A stretch of 64,000 nucleotides of DNA from Rosistilla oblonga (GCF_007751715.1 NZ_CP036292.1:868001-932000), one strand, 5' to 3'. Positions 55,443-64,000 are shown, counted from the stretch's first letter. The notes: a model not told the origin generated them from the letters alone. A program made the numbers and translations.

Positions 55443-57206
55443 GTGAGAACCAACATCATACGAAGTATGCTCTTGATACTTCCATTTGGCTTGAGCAGCG
55501 TCGCTCAGGCGCAATACGGTGGCTATTCCGCATCGGCTTACAACAGCTACTCCGCTCAACCGAGCGCGGTACCTGTGCATCCAAGTTTGCAGGCGCGGCA
55601 AGCTCCAGCGCAACCCGCTGCGCCGACCTACGCGACTCAACAGCCGGGCTACGCCGCACCAAGCCCTAACTACGGCGGACCTCAAGCCAACTACGCCGCG
55701 CCGCAGCCGAACTATGCTCCGCCGCAAGCGAATTACGGCTACCAACCGCCGCAGAACTTCCGCACCGTCGCTCAGCACAACGGTGGCTACGAAGCGATCG
55801 CTGCGCCCCAACCGACTCCTGCGGCGATGCAAGGCGGACATGTTGCCGAGCAAGTTCTGACTCCCGAAAACCATTCGACGATGGGCCAACCGGTTTCGCA
55901 ACCGATGAACTACGCGTCGGGCGATCCGAACTGCTCGACTTGCAATCAAGTCGGCAGCGGTGCGACCTACAGCTATGCTCAGCCTAACGTCTACGTTCAA
56001 GCGGCTAACGCACCATCGTGCGGCGGCAGTTGCGAGACGTCCTACGGTGCGGCTTGTTATTCAGAACCGGTTCAAGTGAACCCATGGTTCGGCGGGATGA
56101 GCATCTTGTTCCTGACCCGCGATGACAACTACGACCGTCCGTTGGTCTTCGACGACGCGATGCCTTCGACCACGCGTTTGTCGGCTCGCGACGCCGGGCT
56201 CGATTTCGCACTCGGTTACGACGTCACCGTCGGCCGCTACATCGGATGTGGCCAGTACGCGATTTCGGCAACCTGGTTGCACATTGAAAACGACGAATCC
56301 GACCAATCGATCATGCCACCTGCGGCTGGCGGATACCGAGCGAACTTCCGCAGCTGGGATCGCATCTACTTCGATCAGAACAACGACGGGATGCACAGCA
56401 ACGTCGGAATGCCCGCGACCGACGAAAGCGTATACGCTCACTTCGATCGCGCCGAAAGCTTCCGCGTGCGACGCGACGCTTCGTATTACGGCTTGGAAGT
56501 AAACCTCAGCGGCTTCGGCATTGGTGGTGCCTCTCGAGCCGGACGCCCATCGTGCGGCGGCAGCTGTGGCAGCGATCCTTGTGGCCCACCAACCGGTTGC
56601 GGTGGACTGTGTGGCCCAATGGTCCCATCGTGCAATGCCAAGATGCAACTGCAATGGAACACCGGTCTGCGTTGGTTCCACTTCGAGGACGAGATGTCAT
56701 TCAGCGCTCGCACCGAACGCTTCCCAGCGGCTCCCGCGATGATCGAAACCGTCGCGTATGATGTCGATGCTCAGAACGAATTATTCGGTTGGCAGTTGGG
56801 TGGACAGTTGTCGTATTGCTTGGGCAGCCGCACCAGCTTGTACGCTGGCGGTAAAGTCGGTTGGTACGCCAACGATGCTTCGCTGCGTCAGAACTTCCGT
56901 TCGGGAAGCATGCCAGCACGGGTGACCGATAGCGGTGCTTATCCATCCTACGCCAACCAATCGGTCTCTCGCGAATACAGCGACACCGTTTTGGCGACCT
57001 TGGCCGAAATCGACCTTGGCATCGGATATCGAATCTGCGATTGTTGGACCGTTCGCGGTGGATATCGCATGTTGGCCGCTGGTGGTGTTGCCACGGCGAT
57101 CGACAACCTTTCGGAAAACCCAGCCAACCTGGGAGCTCAGAATGTTTGGGCCGACAGCAACCTCGTCCTGCACGGCGGTTATGTTGGTTTAGATTACAAC
57201 TGGTAG
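55443..57206 (+). CDS. BBP7-family beta-barrel protein with Pro/Gln/Tyr-rich N-terminal repeats
   Basis: A 587-residue exported protein. The GTG at 55443 is preceded by AAGGAG with 7-base spacing and begins a clean signal peptide (MRTNIIRSMLLILPFGLSSV AQA). Residues about 30-110 are a low-complexity region of PNY/QANY-type repeats (GGPQANYAAPQPNYAPPQAN YGY). Then a planctomycete putative beta-barrel porin-7 (BBP7) domain from about residue 215: WFGGMSILFLTRDDNYDRPL, GLDFALGYDVTVGRYIGCGQ, YSEPVQVNPW before it, and near the end LAEIDLGIGYRICDCWTVRG and LHGGYVGLDYNW. Several Cys-rich patches (SCGGSCGSDPCGPPTGCGGL) interrupt the barrel. Probably an outer-membrane or surface protein. A strong terminator follows. 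Confidence 0.87.
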   Translation: MRTNIIRSMLLILPFGLSSVAQAQYGGYSASAYNSYSAQPSAVPVHPSLQARQAPAQPAAPTYATQQPGYAAPSPNYGGPQANYAAPQPNYAPPQANYGYQPPQNFRTVAQHNGGYEAIAAPQPTPAAMQGGHVAEQVLTPENHSTMGQPVSQPMNYASGDPNCSTCNQVGSGATYSYAQPNVYVQAANAPSCGGSCETSYGAACYSEPVQVNPWFGGMSILFLTRDDNYDRPLVFDDAMPSTTRLSARDAGLDFALGYDVTVGRYIGCGQYAISATWLHIENDESDQSIMPPAAGGYRANFRSWDRIYFDQNNDGMHSNVGMPATDESVYAHFDRAESFRVRRDASYYGLEVNLSGFGIGGASRAGRPSCGGSCGSDPCGPPTGCGGLCGPMVPSCNAKMQLQWNTGLRWFHFEDEMSFSARTERFPAAPAMIETVAYDVDAQNELFGWQLGGQLSYCLGSRTSLYAGGKVGWYANDASLRQNFRSGSMPARVTDSGAYPSYANQSVSREYSDTVLATLAEIDLGIGYRICDCWTVRGGYRMLAAGGVATAIDNLSENPANLGAQNVWADSNLVLHGGYVGLDYNW

Positions 57207-57289
57207 CGATTTCGGTCGCTGCCAATGGCGATGACCGGCGCGCTAATGTGGGACTTGTTTCCACCAGAGTGCGCCGCCGCTGCAAGAAG

Positions 57290-57326
57290 ACCTCGCGTTG
57301 CCAATTTGGTGACGCGAGGTTTTTTC
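57290..57326 (+). terminator. Rho-independent terminator of the BBP7 gene
   Basis: ACCTCGCG (57290-57297) pairs with CGCGAGGT (57313-57320), enclosing a loop with extra complementarity (TTGCCAA and TTGGTGA), followed by TTTTTT. It lies 84 bases after the BBP7 stop and 42 bases from the stop of the convergent metal-transporter permease gene. Confidence 0.88.
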
Positions 57327-57367
57327 GTTTTCAGGCGGTATCAGTCGCTTAAGCCGTTCGTTTGCGT

Positions 57368-58888
57368 TCAGTCGTGCGACAGCGGATGCGGGCTGTCGAC
57401 GACTCGCGTGCTCCGTTGGCTCTGCTGCAGCAAGCGTTCCAGGCGATCGATCATCTCCGGTTCCAGCACGTGTTCGATCGCATCGGCCGACCGGTCGACC
57501 TGAGTCGCCGCCACCTCGGCATGCGTGATCAGATACATCTCCCACAACCGATGTTCATGCGTCAAACGAGCCGCTTCGTGGTAGCCCGATTTGTTGACCT
57601 TGATCTGTTGGTTGGGCAGTTGGACCAACAGCCCCGCCTCTTCCGCTTTGCGAATCCCATGCTTCAAGCGCCGCAGCGTCCAGCTGCGCAGCCGAAGCAA
57701 GTCATCGACCGAAACCGACGGGATCGGATCGCCGCTCTCGGGCCCCTGGTAGCCTCGCGATTCGAGCAATTCGTAGATCCCACGCATCAGGTGCTGGCGT
57801 TCGATCGAGCTGTTCAGCCGCCAGCGCCGCAGCCAGCGTGGCAGCAGTCCACGCGCGGGGCCCAACATCATGCTGAACAAAAACAGCGCGGTCGCCACCA
57901 GCACGATCATCGCGCCCGACGGAAGCTGTGGGAAGAGCGCACTGGTCGCCGAGCCCAGCATCCCGCTGATCGCTCCCAAGCCAGAGGCCAGCAGTACCAT
58001 TCGCGTCAATTGATGCGTCCAGAACCTCGCCGCGGCCGCTGGGGTGACTAACAATGCGATCACTAGAATCAACCCGACCGCCTGCAGTCCGACGATCGTG
58101 ACCACGACGACCAGCAGCATCAAGATTCCGTCCAACAGCGTGACCGAATAGCCTTCGCTGCCCGCAAAGCCGTCGTCGAAGCAGAGTAGTTTCAATTCTT
58201 TGAAGAGAGCGAAACAGACAAGGCAGGAGACGAAACCGGTGCCACCGATCAACCACGCGTCGCTGGGAAGCATCGACGCGGTCTTGCCGTAGATAAACGA
58301 TTCCAGCCCCGCCGAATGCCCGCTCTCCATCTGCTGGATCACGCCCAACACGGCCACCCCTGCCCCGAAGAAGACCGATAGCACAACGCCCAACGCGGTG
58401 TCTTCGCTCAATCGGGTCAGCGAGCGGATAAAGACGATCCCGGCGACGCCGATCATCCCCGTCACCGCGGCTCCCAACAACAGCACCGGCAGCGTTTTTC
58501 CATCGAAGCCAAGTTGCGTGGCGACGATAAAGGCGAGCCCGATCCCGGGCAGCGTCGCGTGGCTGAGCGCGTCCCCCATCAAAGCGCGTTTCCGCAACAG
58601 GGTGAAGCTGCCGATCGTGCCGGCCGCCAATCCCAACAGCGTCGTCCCAAGCACGACGACGCGCGTGTTGTGATCTTGCAAAAAGATCACCCGCCGCCAT
58701 TGTTCGGTCGAAGGCCAGCCGAGTTCGCGATTGGCCAACGATCGCATCGCCGCAGGTTCTTCGCCCGCCGCGGTGCTGCTGGCGATCAAGCCACAGGCGG
58801 CGAGCAACAGCAACGCAAATCGGATCCGGCGACCGGCAAGGCCGCCGGACCAGCGAAGCATGCGTTGCGGAAACCGTTGCCTGGACAT
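57368..58888 (-). CDS. Metal ABC transporter permease fused to a DtxR/MntR-like domain
   Basis: A 506-residue protein. Residues about 20-345 are an ABC-3 type metal permease with about eight to nine helices (VVLGTTLLGLAAGTIGSFTL, GDALSHATLPGIGLAFIVAT, GKTASMLPSDAWLIGGTGFV, QAVGLILVIALLVTPAAAAR). After residue 355 the sequence becomes a cytoplasmic helical domain. It matches the second half of the iron/manganese-dependent repressor family: a degenerate winged-helix part (360-435), then LPNQQIKVNKSGYHEAARLT and HEHRLWEMYL near 445, and D469-A-I-E472-H473. These correspond to MntR metal-site residues H77, E99 (here Asp), E102 and H103. The start overlaps the ATPase stop by one base (TGATG). The fusion suggests metal-sensing control of transport. 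Confidence 0.9.
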   Translation of the reverse strand: MSRQRFPQRMLRWSGGLAGRRIRFALLLLAACGLIASSTAAGEEPAAMRSLANRELGWPSTEQWRRVIFLQDHNTRVVVLGTTLLGLAAGTIGSFTLLRKRALMGDALSHATLPGIGLAFIVATQLGFDGKTLPVLLLGAAVTGMIGVAGIVFIRSLTRLSEDTALGVVLSVFFGAGVAVLGVIQQMESGHSAGLESFIYGKTASMLPSDAWLIGGTGFVSCLVCFALFKELKLLCFDDGFAGSEGYSVTLLDGILMLLVVVVTIVGLQAVGLILVIALLVTPAAAARFWTHQLTRMVLLASGLGAISGMLGSATSALFPQLPSGAMIVLVATALFLFSMMLGPARGLLPRWLRRWRLNSSIERQHLMRGIYELLESRGYQGPESGDPIPSVSVDDLLRLRSWTLRRLKHGIRKAEEAGLLVQLPNQQIKVNKSGYHEAARLTHEHRLWEMYLITHAEVAATQVDRSADAIEHVLEPEMIDRLERLLQQSQRSTRVVDSPHPLSHD

Positions 58889-59676
58889 CACTGCTGCACT
58901 CGCCGAATCGCCTCGGATGCTTCGTCCAACAACGTCAGTCGCCCGCCGTACGCCTTGGTCAGATTCTGTTCGGTGAAGGTCGTTTTGGTCGGCCCGTGCG
59001 CGACAACTCGCATGTTCAACAGCACGACGTAATCGAAATAATCGGCGACGGTTTGCAAGTCGTGGTGGATCACCAACACCGTTTTGCCGCGAGCCCGCAT
59101 CTCTTGCAAGATGTTCAGGATCGCTCGTTCGGTCGACGCATCGACCGCTGCGAACGGTTCGTCCATCAGATACAAATCGGCGTCTTGAACCAAGGCGCGG
59201 GCCAAGAAGGTCCGCTGTTGTTGGCCGCCGGATAATTGGCTGATCTGTCGTTTGGCCAGGTCGGCGATTCCGACGCGGTCCAACGCTTCGAGTGCCGCTT
59301 GGCGATGCTTGCGGCGAACCGGCAGACACCATCCGATCTGGCCATACAGCCCCATCGTGACGACGTCCAAGGCGTCGACCGGGAAGTCCCAATCGACGCT
59401 CTCGCGCTGCGGAACGTAAGCGACGCGGTGGCGGTTCTTGTCGTAAGGCTTTCCAAAGACCAGCACCCGCCCGGAGGCTCGCGGCACCAGATCCATCGCC
59501 GCTTTGATCAACGTGCTCTTCCCCGCGCCGTTGGGGCCGACGACGCCGATCAACTGCCCTTTGGGAAAGTCGACGCAGATGTCCCAGATCACGGGCTTGC
59601 GATGGTAGGCAACGGTCAAATCATAGATCGACAGCGGGATCTGGTCGTTGGCGGTCGATTCGAGCGGTTGGTTCAT
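58888..59676 (-). CDS. Metal ABC transporter ATP-binding protein
   Basis: A 262-residue ABC ATPase of the zinc/manganese uptake group. Walker A GPNGAGKST (residues about 47-55), Q-loop VAYVPQRESVDWDFP, signature LSGGQQQRTFLARAL, Walker B LYLMDEPFAAVD, and H-loop IHHDLQT. It is the middle gene of the operon: the substrate-binding gene precedes it by 30 bases and the permease follows with a one-base overlap. Confidence 0.95.
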   Translation of the reverse strand: MNQPLESTANDQIPLSIYDLTVAYHRKPVIWDICVDFPKGQLIGVVGPNGAGKSTLIKAAMDLVPRASGRVLVFGKPYDKNRHRVAYVPQRESVDWDFPVDALDVVTMGLYGQIGWCLPVRRKHRQAALEALDRVGIADLAKRQISQLSGGQQQRTFLARALVQDADLYLMDEPFAAVDASTERAILNILQEMRARGKTVLVIHHDLQTVADYFDYVVLLNMRVVAHGPTKTTFTEQNLTKAYGGRLTLLDEASEAIRRVQQ

Positions 59677-59706
59677 GTTGATGCTTCTAGACGCCGTCTC
59701 GGGCGG

Positions 59707-60690
59707 TCATTCGCTGAGCTTATCGTTCAGGCCGCGCTCCGGGGCTTCGCCCCCCAAAGCCCGCACCACACGCGTGATATTGTGATCCATCATCCCGACG
59801 TAAGTCCCTTCGTAGCTGCCCGCGGCTCCCATCGCATCGGAGAACAGCTCGCCCCCAATCTTAACCTCTTGGCCGCGCGATGCGGCGCCGTTGACCAAAG
59901 CTTCGATATTTTTTCGCGGCACGCTGCTCTCGACAAAGACCGCCCTGACCTTCTTGTCGATCAACAGGTCGACCAGCCCATTGATCCGTTGCAGCCCCGC
60001 CTCCGACTCGGTCGACAGCCCTTGCACGCCTAGCACCTGCAGATCATAGGCTCTGCCAAAGTAGTTGAACGCGTCGTGCGACGTGACCAGGATCCGGTTC
60101 TCTGCGGGGATCGTCTGCATGCTCCGCAGTCCGTACGCGTGCAGTTCGCTCAACTGCTGCTGGTACTTCGCTGCGTTATCCTGGTAGTCGTCCGCGTGTT
60201 CGGGATCGAAATCGGCCAACGCCTTGCGGACGACTTCGATGCACTGGCTCCAGGCCTGGATGTCGTTCCAGACGTGCGGATCGAAGTGCCCTTGAGCGTC
60301 TTCGGGTTCCAACAGGTACGTTTCGTCGATCGCTTCTGTGACCGCCCAGACCGGTTTGCTGCGTCCGGCGCGGACCAGGGTGTCTCCCATTTTGCCTTCC
60401 AGCATCAGCCCGCTGTAGAAGACGACGTCGGCCCCCAGGATCGATTGCACGTCGTCGCGGGTCGGTTTGTAAAGGTGCGGATCGGTTCCAGGTCCCAGCA
60501 GTTGCACGACCTCGACTTGATCGCCGCCGACGTTCCGAGCGAGATCGGCGACCATGCCAGTCGTCGTTAGCACGCGGATCGGGCGCGATGGATCGCGCTG
60601 CGTCTGCGTCGCCGATTCGGGGGACCGCTGGCAGCCGACGATCAAGGCGATCAGCAACATCCACGCTCCGACAGCTCGATCGATCTTCAT
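59707..60690 (-). CDS. Metal-binding lipoprotein, TroA/ZnuA family
   Basis: A 327-residue solute-binding lipoprotein (signal MKIDRAVGAWMLLIALIVGC, lipidated at C20). Metal ligands expected for the TroA fold are H72 (TDPHLYKP), H139 (HFDPHVW), H205 (TSHDAFNYF) and D285 (ELFSDAMG), the His3-Asp set of TroA/ZnuA; manganese-specific PsaA-type proteins have Glu at the third position. There is no long His-rich loop, unlike classic ZnuA. Zinc or manganese therefore remain both possible. First gene of the operon with the ATPase and permease; the MntR-like domain on the permease favours manganese or iron, the ligand set favours zinc. Confidence 0.93.
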   Translation of the reverse strand: MKIDRAVGAWMLLIALIVGCQRSPESATQTQRDPSRPIRVLTTTGMVADLARNVGGDQVEVVQLLGPGTDPHLYKPTRDDVQSILGADVVFYSGLMLEGKMGDTLVRAGRSKPVWAVTEAIDETYLLEPEDAQGHFDPHVWNDIQAWSQCIEVVRKALADFDPEHADDYQDNAAKYQQQLSELHAYGLRSMQTIPAENRILVTSHDAFNYFGRAYDLQVLGVQGLSTESEAGLQRINGLVDLLIDKKVRAVFVESSVPRKNIEALVNGAASRGQEVKIGGELFSDAMGAAGSYEGTYVGMMDHNITRVVRALGGEAPERGLNDKLSE

Positions 60691-60787
60691 TCCCTGCGAT
60701 TCCCAAAAGGAGACAATTTGTAGCCGGTGCTAACTTTTTCCCGATTGTAATCGTCGGGTTCGGCGCGTCCCAGGGGGCAGTGTGTCG

Positions 60788-62308
60788 CTAGCGGATCAGC
60801 GGCAGTTCTTCCAGCGGCGGTGGAACGTCCGCTTTCCGCATCGACTGGATCGCATAAGCCGATCGGATCGCAGCCAGATCGGCCGCGTCGCGCGACTCCA
60901 ACAGCAGCGATAGGACGTTGTCGACGAAGATCGGATGTCGAGTCAGTCCCAGGTGGTCGCTGGGGATAAAGGTCTTGCTGTTCCAAGCGATCGGGTAGAT
61001 CCGTGGCAGCGGTTGTTGCCCCGGCACCTCTTCGACCATGATCGCGCTGGTCCGCGTGACGGTGCCGTCGCCGGCGACCTCGTACGGAAACTCAAACTCG
61101 CCCGTTTCCATGTCGACCACCATCTTTTCGACAGTTGGTTCGGAGCTGCCGGCAAACAGATGCAGCTGCAAGCCGGGCGGTGGCGTTGCGGGCAGATCCA
61201 ACGCCGCGTGCAATTTCTTGGCGCGGATCAGACACTTGCGGCGGTGCTCGTTCGCGATCCGCACACGTGTCTCGCGGTCGGGCGCGTCGGGCAACATCGC
61301 TTGCAGTAATTCGTCTTGGTCGGGAGCGGTCAGGCCCCACTCCAGCTCTTCCCAAACCGCCGGATCAAACAGATCGAGCGTCTTGCTGGGATCTTGCTTT
61401 TGAACAACCAGCCCCGTTCGCGTTCGCGGCAACAACTGGTAAACCGCCGGCATCGTTCCCAGAACCGCTGGAGGGTAGATCGGCAGGAAGGAGGAGAACT
61501 TGCTGCCAGCCAACAGTTCCTTGAGCGTGAGCGTCGATCCTTGGTTGGGCGGCGCGATCATGATCGCCCGCTCGATGTATTTCGCTCCTTCCCACGTCAG
61601 TTCTGGCAGCGAACCGTCTTCGGGGAGCGGTTGTGTTCCGTATCGCAGGTAGTACCGCAGTACCAAGCTGCCCATCGAGTGGGCGACGATGTCGAATTTG
61701 ATGTCGGGATTGTCGATGCCGAACCGGCGCTTCGAATTCTCTCGCGAGATCTCCGCTTGCTGCTGGATGAATTCGTGCAGAAGCACAACGCTTTCGGTGA
61801 TGTCGCGTCGCCAATCGAAGTCGAACTGAAAGCAGTTGTAGTGATCGTTGGCGTATTCGACTTCTTCGCGAGACGGATCGCGATAACCACCCACCCCCAG
61901 CGTGACGAGAATGTCTTCGTAGGCGTTGACTTGGATCGGGATTCCGAGAAAGCGAATCTTCAACCGAGCCAGCGGTCCGTCGGAAACGACATTGTCGCGG
62001 AGCGATGCTAGCGGAGCCCCTTCGACCATCGGAGACGCTAGCAAAGCAGCGATCTCGGGATCGTTCGGGTTCGTCGACCGCGAATCGATCGTTCCCCAAA
62101 CGACGCGTCGCGACTCCTCTTCGACTAGCCGCGAGCCCAAAATTCCAGGGATCACGATCACGGGATTGCGTTCGTAATCGGGGGCTTGGGCTAACGAATC
62201 GTAGATATTTCCTAGGTCTTTCGCCGACCGTTTGCCCGCGCAGCCGATCGCCGCGATCAGGCAGCCGAGGCTGACGACGAAACTCCGGTAGCGTGGTGAC
62301 AACAGCAT
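60788..62308 (-). CDS. LCAT-like alpha/beta-hydrolase lipoprotein
   Basis: A 506-residue secreted lipoprotein (signal MLLSPRYRSFVVSLGCLIAA, lipobox AAIGC, lipidated Cys about residue 23). The fold is lecithin:cholesterol acyltransferase-type: NPVIVIPGILGSRLVEEE (about 48-65), the acyl-oxyanion region, YNCFQFDFDWRRD and the nucleophile elbow AHSMGSLVLRYY with S211. A later NTGE...GDGTVTRTSAIM region carries the Asp/Gly motif and PSDHLGLTRHP (about 460) the likely catalytic His. Expected activity: esterase or acyltransferase on lipids at the cell surface. Its start is 97 bases after the metal-transport operon promoter region. Confidence 0.87.
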   Translation of the reverse strand: MLLSPRYRSFVVSLGCLIAAIGCAGKRSAKDLGNIYDSLAQAPDYERNPVIVIPGILGSRLVEEESRRVVWGTIDSRSTNPNDPEIAALLASPMVEGAPLASLRDNVVSDGPLARLKIRFLGIPIQVNAYEDILVTLGVGGYRDPSREEVEYANDHYNCFQFDFDWRRDITESVVLLHEFIQQQAEISRENSKRRFGIDNPDIKFDIVAHSMGSLVLRYYLRYGTQPLPEDGSLPELTWEGAKYIERAIMIAPPNQGSTLTLKELLAGSKFSSFLPIYPPAVLGTMPAVYQLLPRTRTGLVVQKQDPSKTLDLFDPAVWEELEWGLTAPDQDELLQAMLPDAPDRETRVRIANEHRRKCLIRAKKLHAALDLPATPPPGLQLHLFAGSSEPTVEKMVVDMETGEFEFPYEVAGDGTVTRTSAIMVEEVPGQQPLPRIYPIAWNSKTFIPSDHLGLTRHPIFVDNVLSLLLESRDAADLAAIRSAYAIQSMRKADVPPPLEELPLIR

Positions 62309-62474
62309 CCGTGCAATTGCAATCCGGTGTGGGAAAATATGGTGTACGGAGGTTAACAGAATTCCACCTCCCGGCAGGACCCCAATTCACCGGCATCGGC
62401 GAGTAAACTGCAATGCTGGCAAATGGAGCGGCAGAGCTCACGTGAGAGCGCACAAATCTCCGCCGGCGGCAATT

Positions 62475-62942
62475 CTATCCGCGCCGCGACTGCAGAAATT
62501 CCGCTAACCGCTCGGCATCGTCGCTGCCAACTCGCAGCGTCCCTCGTCGCATCTGGATCAGGACGCACTGTCGTCCCCATAGATTCCAAACCCAGCCTCT
62601 GCGAGGACTGAAGTGGATTCCCCAGCCGTCCATCACCGTCGTGCGGTCGAGTCGCGCGTCGACGATCTCGTCGTAGCGAACCGAGCGACGAAAAGTCGGC
62701 AGCGGGCCGAAGCGGATCGAAATCCGGTCCCCTTCATCTTCGACAGTCAGATGATGAAACGAAGCGGCGAGCCACAGCATCGCCAATCCGACGACCGGGA
62801 ATAACCACTGCAGAACCGGCATCCCGCGCGTCAGCCAAGCGGCCAACGCAAACGGAATGCACAACAGATACAATCCCCAGCACAGCGGCGCGTGTTGGGT
62901 GTGCCGGTAGGTCGTCGCTCGGTTTCGGTTCTCGGAAGCCAT
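62475..62942 (-). CDS. Small membrane protein with PH-like C-terminal domain
   Basis: A 155-residue protein. Two membrane helices lie at about residues 20-40 (LCWGLYLLCIPFALAAWLTR) and 42-62 (MPVLQWLFPVVGLAMLWLAA). Then a beta-rich bPH-like region follows: LTVEDEGDRISIRFGPLPTF, RYDEIVDARLDRTTVMDGWG, VWNLWGRQCVLIQMRRGTLR, ending in a short helix (DAERLAEFLQSRRG). The start at 62942 is supported by AAAGG six bases before the ATG. Function unknown. Confidence 0.75.
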   Translation of the reverse strand: MASENRNRATTYRHTQHAPLCWGLYLLCIPFALAAWLTRGMPVLQWLFPVVGLAMLWLAASFHHLTVEDEGDRISIRFGPLPTFRRSVRYDEIVDARLDRTTVMDGWGIHFSPRRGWVWNLWGRQCVLIQMRRGTLRVGSDDAERLAEFLQSRRG

Positions 62943-63007
62943 CGCACTACCTTTTTGAGTGAGCAATCGGCCGGTCCTCGGTCGCGGGCGATCTCGATCG
63001 TCCGCCG

Positions 63008-64000
63008 TTAACTGCCGACGGTTTTGTTCCAGTGGTTCTTGAGGAACTTGTCGAACGGTTCCGCGTTCAACTTTTCGTCGTTCCAGAACTCAAAGGTGAC
63101 TTTGATGTCCCCCTTGGTCCGGGCCGGCGGCTTAATCCCCAGTTTACCCAACGCGACGCAATCGATCGCTTGGTGCGGTCCGTCGACGGTGATCCGCAGG
63201 TTCATCGGATCTTTGGTTTCGATCTCGCACCAAGAGTGATTTTGGCCCGCCGGGCGGACGTTGATCTTCTCGGGCGAACCAAACTCGACGCTCTCCTCGC
63301 CGGCAAAGGCGATGATTTTATCGAGCAATTTGTCGACAAGTTCCAACGGCCAATCGGGCTTTTCGCCTTCGGGGAAGCCTTTTTCCAAGGTGTGCCATTT
63401 GCGGCCCATCACCCGCCACGGGCTCATCGCATCCAGCTTCTCTTCGACTTCCTTTTCGGCTTGCAGCGCGGCCTGCCGCGTTCGAGCGACCTCGACCTTC
63501 GATGGGCCATCCTCGGGACCTCGCCAGCTGGGGCGACTGATCTGCGGCTTCGTCCGCGTCTCGTGAACGAAGACCTTGGCATAGGCAGCGATCGCTTCGT
63601 CCAAGAAGTGCCAGAACTCGGGACGATCCATCTCTTCAAATTTGACGAATCGAATCTCGATCTCTTGGAACTTCGGATCGGTGTGGACGCGGACCCGCGG
63701 TTCGTTGCTGTACGCCGGAATGTCTTCCATCTGGTTCAGCGTCGGCAACGGCAGGCGTCGCGGCAGATCGTCTTTGTTGAAGGTCCCCTTGGGAACTCGC
63801 AGCTTCAGCTTCATCCACCACGATTCGGAGGTGAACAAGTGCATGAACCAGGGCCGGCTAGCGATCGGGCCTTTGACTTCGACGATGTTGCGGTGGTTGA
63901 AGTTGATAGGTTCGAAGCAGTCCGCCTCTTCCATTCGCTGGACGATCGGCAGCACCATCTTCTCTTCCCATGAGACGGGATCGCCGGCGTTGTCGACCAG
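63008..64000 (-). CDS. Uncharacterised protein, 5'-truncated at window edge
   Basis: The frame is open to the right window edge (LVDNAGDPVSWEEK precedes the internal Met), so the N-terminus lies outside; the visible part is 330 residues. I do not recognise the family. It has a hydrophilic, mixed alpha/beta composition with aromatic-rich segments (ASRPWFMHLFTSESWWMKLK LRVP; WEEKMVLPIVQRMEEADCFE), an Arg/Lys/Glu-rich helix (RTRQAALQAEKEVEEKLDAM) and PSWRGPEDGPSKVE near the middle. No signal peptide or membrane segment is present in the visible part. It precedes the PH-like gene by 65 bases on the same strand. Confidence 0.7.
   Translation of the reverse strand: MVDNAGDPVSWEEKMVLPIVQRMEEADCFEPINFNHRNIVEVKGPIASRPWFMHLFTSESWWMKLKLRVPKGTFNKDDLPRRLPLPTLNQMEDIPAYSNEPRVRVHTDPKFQEIEIRFVKFEEMDRPEFWHFLDEAIAAYAKVFVHETRTKPQISRPSWRGPEDGPSKVEVARTRQAALQAEKEVEEKLDAMSPWRVMGRKWHTLEKGFPEGEKPDWPLELVDKLLDKIIAFAGEESVEFGSPEKINVRPAGQNHSWCEIETKDPMNLRITVDGPHQAIDCVALGKLGIKPPARTKGDIKVTFEFWNDEKLNAEPFDKFLKNHWNKTVGS

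Noticed and set aside
58889-59392. N-terminal extension of the metal permease frame to 59392
   Set aside because: This would overlap the ATPase gene in another phase. The normal N-terminus begins at 58888 with a one-base coupled junction.

Overview
The window comes from a planctomycete, most likely of the Rhodopirellula/Rosistilla group (family Pirellulaceae). The evidence is lineage-typical gene families: two pairs of DUF1501 and DUF1549/DUF1553 (planctomycete cytochrome-like) proteins, a DUF1559 pilin-like protein with its partner lipoprotein, a BBP7-type beta-barrel protein, two sulfatases, and several families of short palindromic intergenic repeats characteristic of these genomes. Codon use is GC-rich and many start sites lack a strong Shine-Dalgarno sequence. 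Both window ends cut genes: a DAHP synthase at the left and an unidentified protein at the right.

Layout, 1-26.6 kb: DAHP synthase, a repeat array, a sulfatase, a second repeat array, a sulfotransferase, and a giant membrane-anchored coiled-coil protein (DUF4175-like). An intact-looking IS3-family insertion sequence (8091-9378) follows, with long terminal inverted repeats and an A7 frameshift site. Next come two opposed short-repeat arrays, a zinc-ribbon membrane protein, the DUF1559 protein plus lipoprotein, and a minus-strand operon of DUF1549/DUF1553, DUF1501 and PPC-domain proteins. After these lie an M13 metallopeptidase, a TolC-like outer-membrane lipoprotein, a tandem-ACT protein, a single-pass membrane protein, and the coupled pair QueD / EamA transporter.

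Layout, 26.7-45.4 kb: six tandem copies of a 163-bp repeat, ending in a MITE-like palindromic element. A second DUF1501 / DUF1549-DUF1553 pair follows, then a nucleoside-type MFS transporter, a ThuA protein, an outer-membrane protein, a fasciclin protein, a secreted protein paired with a PQQ-like beta-propeller, aroA (overlapping the propeller gene by ATGA), a second sulfatase, queA, a Nudix-like protein and an Rpn-family nuclease.

Layout, 45.6-64 kb: a TerC protein, lnt (whose stop codon lies in a second copy of the MITE-like element), and a three-gene cluster of transglutaminase-DUF2126, alpha-E and circularly permuted ATP-grasp proteins. A BBP7 beta-barrel protein follows. A metal-uptake ABC operon has a permease that carries a C-terminal DtxR/MntR-like domain. 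The window ends with an LCAT-like lipase, a PH-like membrane protein and the truncated last gene.

Themes: shikimate pathway (DAHP synthase, aroA), queuosine biosynthesis (queD, queA), secreted and cell-surface degradation (sulfatases, DUF1501/DUF1549 sets, M13 peptidase), and envelope functions. The most unusual points are the permease-DtxR fusion, the transglutaminase/ATP-grasp/alpha-E cluster, and the density and variety of palindromic repeats, several placed exactly at gene 3' ends.
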